Under the pieces are notes generated by a model that saw only the letters and a program-made list of their open reading frames with translations, searched no databases and was not told the DNA's origin. Of a stretch of 64,000 nt of DNA, positions 60,301 through 64,000 are shown in pieces; positions within the stretch are counted from its first letter, which is position 1, and each line of letters opens with the position of its first letter. Source of the DNA: Amphiura filiformis (lineage: Eukaryota; Echinodermata; Ophiuroidea; Amphilepidida; Amphiuridae); assembly GCF_039555335.1 (NCBI RefSeq), contig NC_092636.1, positions 60,081,991-60,145,990 of the forward strand. Direction: 5' to 3'. A program made the translations under genes and the position numbers.

Positions 60301-63300
60301 TTTCTTATTTTTCAGAACTTTAAGTGGGAATAATTTGTCTTCATTGGAACCAGCTACTTTTAAAACATTTAACCACATGGAGATATTGTAAGATGATGCC
60401 CGTTGTTAATTTGTTTCTGTTCGTATATTTATACACAACTATTTTTTAGCTTGCTTAAACATAAACATTTTAATGCTTAAAAGCATTGTTATTCTTGGTT
60501 TGTAAAAAAGTAACATCTATCTTTTCATTTTATTAAATAACATCATGCTTAATGAATTAAAGATGTATATTGCCTCTAGGTCACTCGCAGGAAACATGCT
60601 GACAAATATTAGAGTGCATACTTTCGCAGGACTTTCAAACCTACTCTGGCTGTGAGTATCCTTGTGTCACATTGCCTATTCTATAGCCCAAATGTTTATT
60701 GATAGTCTTTTTGCAACTAAATTATACTGTACTTATTTAAATATGGTAAAATAAATGATACCTATACTGACCTTGACATGATTAAGTTTAATAATGACCA
60801 AACAATCATTACCTTATTTGAATGAGCATTACCGAATTATGTCAAAAAACGTTAGCAATCGCTTGCAATCATGATGCAAGATTAAAAAAACAACAACAGT
60901 TTTTGTGTTCAGTGTTCAGTGATAGTTGTACTACCCGAAATATAACAAATAAATATTCTTTCCTTTTTCCATTTTCCAGAGATTTATCCCACAACAAAAT
61001 ACAATATCTTGAAATGAGTGAAGATCAAGTTCAACCGTAAGTCATATTTAGGTAAAAAATACGAGGTTGCTATGTTCCATACGCATTGCGCCTAACAGCG
61101 GTTTATTCGTAGGTAGCCTGCGAACCGCATAAGGCTGAAAACTTAACAACCGCTGATTCACTAAGATTCACATTAAAATGTAGATTCAAGCTCTTTCCCT
61201 TTTTTGTTTTTGTCTTGCCCTATGGTACTTAAGTACGAATTTGTTGCCTGTCGCCATAAAACGCCCAAAAACTGCTAAACGGCTCTATGTAATTGTCTTT
61301 CATTCGTTCTACAAGTTTCTATGAGATTGTTGTAGTCAACGTGCTCGCAATAAATATGTTTGTATTTGAATTCATATACATAGTATCCTCGATGGAAATG
61401 ACACAAACAAGGACGTTTCCACATCATTTAGCGGTCTGCAAAGTCTTCAGACACTGTAAGTACAAATGGCGATAAAATTGCTAAAATAATATTGTAAATT
61501 AGAATGAACAGTGACATGCAACGACTGTCAGACGTTTTCCATGTTTTGATATAGTAAAAGTTTTTGGATTCTGTTTGAGAATATCGTTACCAAATTATTA
61601 GCAGGGTTGGATATGTTCATGTATGTGCGTGTGCTCGTGTCCCGTTCGTATGGGGGTGTGGGGTGGGATTGTGTGTATTAGTAAGCAGGGAGGTAAAGAA
61701 CAAGTGAAGTTTTTTTTCATCTAGGTGGGCAGCCCCATTGTTAAGTTGTTGGCCACGCAGTTGAAAAGATCTTTTAAAGTGCTATTTACCTGCATGTTTG
61801 TAAGTGTACATAGTAGCTGAGTGGATACGTATATTTTTGCAATTAAATCTACTATTCACTCACGCCTATAATGTGGTTCTATTCAATCTATCAAGCGATC
61901 TTTCACAAAACAAGATGGTGGTGCTAACCAGTCACATTTTTCACGAGTTGCCACAACTGAAGGAACTGTAAGTGTGAAAAATAGTACTTAGTAGTAGAGT
62001 ATTGTAGTAATTTTATCGTTTTTATTTTATCATTTATCAAATTTATTAAAATTTTACCGAACATGTCGAAACCGAGAGTTTTCGACACAAAACAAAGTGC
62101 CATACGCTGATACACATGGGGAACCAGCTTAACATATTACCGCCTATAATCCCACAAACAGTACACATTTCAAGCGGTTTCATGTGCCCATTATTTGTAA
62201 TGTTGATTTCTCTTGCTACAATCAAGTATTTAGCAAACGCGGCATATACGTGATGTCAATTTGGTGCCATTCATCACGTGATATCACGCGTTTATGTATC
62301 GCGTCTAAGTCTAATTTTAATTTTGTGTTTATTGTGTTTATTGATGCGTGTATAGGTAAATAGAACATTAGTCAGTTCTAATGGGTCTTAATGGACAGCA
62401 ATGTGTTCTAAACAGTTTCTCATACTGTAGCACTAGCACAGACTATTCTTAAATATTGTAAAATTGTACACTGATCAGGTGAAACTATAATTACATGCCA
62501 CAGCAATAACCAAAAAATATATTTTCTCCCTTTTAAGGTTTCTATTTGATGTCCCATTATTGAACCTTGAAGCAGATGTCTTCTACGGTTTAACAGAACT
62601 ACGTACATTGTAAGTGCAAGTATGGAAGTACTGTTTTAAGCCAGGTTTACCGCTATTTTTGTTCTTATCAACGGAATGTCAGCAGGGGCGTAGTAAAGCG
62701 GGTGAACAGGGTGGACGAAATCCAGGGGCACCGAGAGTTCAGGAGCCCGTAGCAAATTATACTTTTGCCCACGATGAATTTGAGCACTTGTGTTTACTAA
62801 ATCGTGGTACCCCTGGCTGAAATTGCGGTGATTTAATTGTACATACATCTTAAAGAAGACAAACAAAACAATAACAAAAGACAGGGAAAAGATGAGAGTG
62901 ACAGAGTGTAAGAAATAAAAAAAAAAACACGCCCTACGACTGTATAGGTAAACGTACCAAAATGTATGAGCAATTCAAACTAATCAAAATTTACGCAATT
63001 TATTGAACCAAAATTATGTGATAGAAGCTTTGTCAATTCATTCGAATTTTCATAATTCCATTCTGATTTCCAGAGTACTCGTGAGATCTAATACAGACAT
63101 TGCAGATTTGGACGTGGATACTAATGGTTTTCGAGGATTATATGCCCTTAAGTCCGTGTAAGTACATAGCCTTTTGATATTAATGATTGTTCATACTCCT
63201 GCAGGTTTCAAATATTTTGCGTCCATGCATTTGATTATAACAATATGAACATACACAAAATTATCATTTCACTTTAAGGTTGGTCTTAACCCTGGAATTA

Positions 63301-64000
63301 TGGTTTGGTTTGGTTTGGAGTATATAAAAGTATACATATTTAGAATGAAAAATAATTGACAAAACCCCCTCCCAAAATAAATCATTTTGGATCCAATGTT
63401 GGGACAACATACATAATTTAAAAAAAAACCGGGGTAGAATAGTCGAGGAAACGGTTTTTTATTTATTGATTGTATTTTGACCAACTTTGAGAAATATTTA
63501 CCAAAAATGTTAAATAATGGTATATTGTTTTAAAAAAAACAGTCGGCCACAATTAAAAAATTTGAAGAAAAAAAAAGTTTCCTGTAGACACAAACGTTTC
63601 CGAGACAAAAACGTTTCCTAAGTCCGGTCACAATATTGACTGTGACGGAGTTACCATTTTGGAAACGGACAGCAGGTACGATAAAAGGAAAATCCTTGAA
63701 GCGATTCACAATAGGGGAGACCCGAAGCCCCAAATCAACACCTCGCAGGGAAATCAGTGAAACCAACTGCCAACTCTGGTAGAATATTTTCTAAAGTGAT
63801 CGCAGCATCAAAAACCTGGCGAGTGCAGTAACCTTTCTACTTCTCATTTCCTAGACATTTATATCTAGTTCTTGAAAATCAATTTAAAACATTTTAGTGA
63901 ACATTTTGTTTGTTTATGCTGTCCAAATTTGTTTTAAATTAAATAATTAGCTGTTTTGCCAAATGTTTGCCATTCTGAATATGTATACCTTTATACAGTA
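36304..64000 (+). CDS. CUB/LDLa/LRR receptor, multi-exon, 3'-incomplete (GRL101/relaxin-receptor-like)
   Basis: Exons joined by GT/AG sites with matching phase: 36304-36388, 38855-39217, 40762-40890, 41266-41628, 51689-51805, 52732-53097, 53526-53657, 53873-53986, 54432-54794, 55314-55427, 55785-56161, 56487-56609, 57838-58203, 58426-58529 (out of phase), 59203-59334, 59802-59946, 60316-60387, 60580-60651, 60980-61036, 61384-61455, 61896-61967, 62538-62609, 63074-63157, with a further acceptor at 63997-63998. Product: signal peptide, six CUB domains alternating with eight LDLa modules, an LRRNT cap and at least seven leucine-rich repeats. The order LDLa-LRRNT-LRR with 72-nt LRR exons in phase 2 is the hallmark of LGR-type GPCRs (relaxin receptors; snail GRL101 has many LDLa modules). 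The seven-helix part would lie beyond the window, so the GPCR nature is inference. Expected at the cell surface, binding a protein or peptide ligand. CUB5 is frameshifted and one LDLa exon has no phase-compatible acceptor. Confidence 0.8.
36389..38854 (+). other. Intron 1
   Basis: It contains an inverted copy of dispersed repeat R at 37192-37360, an ATGACTCGAGTC-type short repeat cluster at 36787-36870, and a gtgt microsatellite at 38405-38430. No exon is seen. Confidence 0.6.
38855..39217 (+). CDS. Exon 2: CUB1
   Basis: 363 nt, phase 1-1. Typical CUB sequence: a cysteine near the start (DACF), then ISSPNYPSVYPDNANCLWYI carrying the second cysteine. It continues with hydrophobic strands to LLTVEV. 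The second cysteine pair of classical CUB domains is absent, as in the sister modules. Confidence 0.85.
40762..40890 (+). CDS. Exon 3: LDLa1
   Basis: 129 nt, phase 1-1, six cysteines in LDLa spacing, ending CPDASDEFNC with the acidic calcium-binding SDE. It has AG|ct and gt|aagt splice sites. Confidence 0.85.
41266..41628 (+). CDS. Exon 4: CUB2
   Basis: 363 nt, phase 1-1. Starts YSCGFEWLQ, has SPLHPSNYPNNQYCAWHL, and ends RVGFFIEVETV. Donor g|gtaagtac. Confidence 0.85.
42355..42663. repeat. Tandem pair of about 140-bp units in intron 4
   Basis: 'ctaaattagctaaaaattta' and 'ttggccggttatttttcaca' occur in both 42355-42494 and 42524-42663. Confidence 0.8.
45714..46083. mobile_element. 'cccagcaaacac' family composite, copy C (truncated)
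   Basis: It matches the left part of the nested composite at 27015-27709, including the same internal second end ('cccagcaaacacagaaatg' at about 45972). It breaks off at 46083, where an unrelated transposon-like 'gcaattgcccccctgac' sequence begins. Confidence 0.7.
47576..49882. mobile_element. hAT-type element, non-autonomous
   Basis: The ends are CAGAGGCGGATTTAAG and, inverted, CAGTGGCGGATTTAAG, the CAGNG form of hAT elements. The 8-bp duplication gtcagtgt stands at 47568-47575 and 49883-49890. Its 2.3 kb hold no transposase frame. A fold-back element at 48366-49248 is nested in it. Confidence 0.85.
48366..49248. mobile_element. Fold-back element nested in the hAT element
   Basis: The ends are atacagcctgtctc and gagacaggctgtat. 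The arms of roughly 215-230 bp (48366-48597, 49033-49248) are inverted copies with scattered differences. A short hairpin ('gatgcgtct' and 'agacgcatc') lies at 48950-49000. Confidence 0.75.
51241..51345. repeat. Degenerate ccctaa-type stretch
   Basis: Irregular 'ctaaccctaa' and 'taatcctaaccct' motifs just right of the fold-back element. It resembles telomeric repeats but is too irregular to call an interstitial telomere. Confidence 0.4.
51689..51805 (+). CDS. Exon 5: LDLa2
   Basis: 117 nt, phase 1-1. The acceptor is aaatag at 51688, and six cysteines follow (CGLHEYRC, YVC, LLC, QC, EYGC) with IDGSDE. A second AG at 51742 would give only the last half of the module; the upstream acceptor yields the complete fold and is preferred. 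Confidence 0.75.
52382..52625 (+). repeat. Intronic segment duplicated from/to 43795-44037
   Basis: About 243 bp are shared ('gacagcgcgtat', 'gtgttacggcgcttgaccca', 'gatgggcagtcggggtaata'). The following DNA to the CUB3 acceptor ('ttttcgacatttataactac') also resembles 44395-44440. Confidence 0.8.
52732..53097 (+). CDS. Exon 6: CUB3
   Basis: 366 nt, phase 1-1. Starts DFCGDERLQ, has YPYANYIHCSWFV and ends GFAFQIELE. Donor g|gtaagta. Confidence 0.85.
53117..53378. mobile_element. TIR element in intron 6
   Basis: Inverted arms of about 90 bp ('tatcgtca' and 'tgacgata' ends, shared 'aattttgagaacaaagtac') with TA at both edges suggest a mariner-type MITE. It starts 19 bp after the CUB3 donor. Confidence 0.65.
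53526..53657 (+). CDS. Exon 7: LDLa3
   Basis: 132 nt, phase 1-1, six cysteines, ending CMDGSDEQYC; GYGC is shared with LDLa4 and LDLa5, showing recent module duplication. Confidence 0.85.
53873..53986 (+). CDS. Exon 8: LDLa4
   Basis: 114 nt, phase 1-1, six cysteines (ICNDDEYTC, GYGC, LLC, DC, YVC), ending LDSSDEYVC. Here two LDLa modules follow each other without a CUB between. Confidence 0.85.
54432..54794 (+). CDS. Exon 9: CUB4
   Basis: 363 nt, phase 1-1. Starts ERCGRRDIF, has YGMNADCSWLV and DRDFFIIGNGH, ends WFGYHIIM. Confidence 0.85.
55314..55427 (+). CDS. Exon 10: LDLa5
   Basis: 114 nt, phase 1-1, six cysteines. DNNPQC replaces the usual DGxxDC and QYGSDEHGC keeps the SDE; calcium binding may be weakened. 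Confidence 0.8.
55785..56161 (+). pseudogene. Exon 11: CUB5 with a one-base frameshift
   Basis: Length 377 nt, whereas the sister CUB exons are 363 or 366. It starts in phase (ICGDEF, then TSPGFPNIYPT). After the codon ending at 55870 only two bases remain before the frame that encodes the second CUB cysteine (TGC at 55882-55884) and the rest of the domain to the donor at 56162. In the incoming frame a TAG follows at 55895-55897. Splice sites are intact. It could be a real allele, a sequencing error or a skipped exon. Confidence 0.8.
56487..56609 (+). CDS. Exon 12: LDLa6
   Basis: 123 nt, phase 1-1, six cysteines, ending CPDESDEQDC. Confidence 0.85.
57838..58203 (+). CDS. Exon 13: CUB6
   Basis: 366 nt, phase 1-1. 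Starts GVCGVPIIY, has SSPSYPGYYLPNINCVWKI, ends GFTITVKL. Donor a|gtgagt. Confidence 0.85.
58426..58529 (+). pseudogene. Exon 14: LDLa7, acceptor/phase defect
   Basis: The LDLa frame reads PSDFDCGEGFC, then ECNGFKDC and ends ADEIDC at donor a|gtgagt (phase 1). The first cysteine codon (TGT, 58421-58423) overlaps the only nearby acceptor AG (58424-58425). An exon starting at 58426 is 104 nt, out of phase with CUB6. The next upstream in-frame codon set hits a stop at 58400. The module is probably damaged or skipped. Confidence 0.6.
59203..59334 (+). CDS. Exon 15: LDLa8
   Basis: 132 nt, phase 1-1, six cysteines with a long C2-C3 loop, ending CPGKDDEIQC. This is the membrane-proximal LDLa just before the LRR cap, the position of the single LDLa in relaxin receptors. 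Confidence 0.85.
59802..59946 (+). CDS. Exon 16: LRRNT cap
   Basis: 145 nt, phase 1 to phase 2. CPISCVCGY and, about 25 residues later, EISC make the N-terminal LRR cap, running into LPQITESL, the first half-repeat. Donor tt|gtaagt. Confidence 0.8.
60316..60387 (+). CDS. Exon 17: LRR1
   Basis: 72 nt, phase 2-2: TLSGNNLSSLEPATFKTF then EIL, a typical LRR. Confidence 0.85.
60580..60651 (+). CDS. Exon 18: LRR2
   Basis: 72 nt, phase 2-2: SLAGNMLTNIRVHTFAGL, consensus LRR; donor ct|gtgagt. Confidence 0.85.
60980..61036 (+). CDS. Exon 19: LRR3, short
   Basis: 57 nt, phase 2-2: DLSHNKIQYLEM then EDQVQP. Five residues shorter than the others but in phase. Confidence 0.75.
61384..61455 (+). CDS. 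Exon 20: LRR4
   Basis: 72 nt, phase 2-2: ILDGNDTNKDVSTSFSGL then LQTL. The acceptor has a weak pyrimidine tract. Confidence 0.75.
61896..61967 (+). CDS. Exon 21: LRR5
   Basis: 72 nt, phase 2-2: DLSQNKMVVLTSHIFHEL then LKEL. Confidence 0.8.
62538..62609 (+). CDS. Exon 22: LRR6
   Basis: 72 nt, phase 2-2: FLFDVPLLNLEADVFYGL then LRTL; the usual Asn of the LRR core is replaced. Confidence 0.8.
63074..63157 (+). CDS. Exon 23: LRR7
   Basis: 84 nt, phase 2-2: VLVRSNTDIADLDVDTNGFR then LKSV, a repeat four residues longer than the rest. An acceptor at 63997-63998 (ttatacag) suggests the next exon begins at 63999. Confidence 0.75.

Overview
This is an animal nuclear genome window: AT-rich, intron-bearing and crowded with decayed transposons. 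Every gene I can support is a cell-surface receptor on the + strand. Lineage-specific tandem class A receptors, a CUB/LDLa/LRR receptor, Penelope-like and non-LTR elements, tRNA-derived fragments and a fold-back element with minisatellite arms (as in the sea urchin TU elements) together suggest an invertebrate deuterostome, most likely an echinoderm. The sequence does not prove the phylum.

Left part (1-21 kb): a tandem array of intronless class A (rhodopsin-type) peptide-receptor-like genes. It holds a 3' fragment (1-462), an orphan gene tail (about 1067-1290) and three complete genes at 3679-4782, 11237-12340 and 19908-21026, about 8 kb apart and all in the same orientation. The copies share their 5' flanks and 3' tails, so they serve as each other's 'empty sites' and date several insertions: a 1-kb Penelope-like element with perfect 74-bp inverted ends behind the second gene, and a small inverted-repeat element behind the first. 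Between the genes lie LINE remnants, MITEs, a 729-bp tandem duplication, a 604-bp duplication split by a copied LINE tail, and a roughly 146-bp tandem array carrying nuclear-receptor-type direct repeats.

Middle part (21-36 kb): no convincing host gene. It holds a 179-bp hairpin palindrome, three families of short inverted-repeat elements, a 5'-truncated RTE-like LINE with a 14-bp target-site duplication, tRNA-like fragments and 100-bp tandem repeats.

Right part (36.3-64 kb): the 5' portion of one large gene, spliced here from canonical GT/AG sites with consistent phase. The order is signal peptide, CUB, LDLa, CUB, LDLa, CUB, LDLa, LDLa, CUB, LDLa, CUB (frameshifted), LDLa, CUB, LDLa (splice/phase defect), LDLa, LRRNT, then seven LRR exons, five of them exactly 72 nt. 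All CUB and LDLa exons are phase 1-1 and all LRR exons are phase 2-2. The gene runs off the window before any membrane segment. The layout fits a GRL101/relaxin-receptor-type LGR GPCR with an unusually long alternating CUB-LDLa ectodomain. Its 10-kb fourth intron holds a 6.5-kb fold-back element, inside which lies a hAT-type element with an 8-bp target-site duplication, itself containing another fold-back element.

The receptors could all serve peptide or protein signalling, but no ligand can be read from the sequence.
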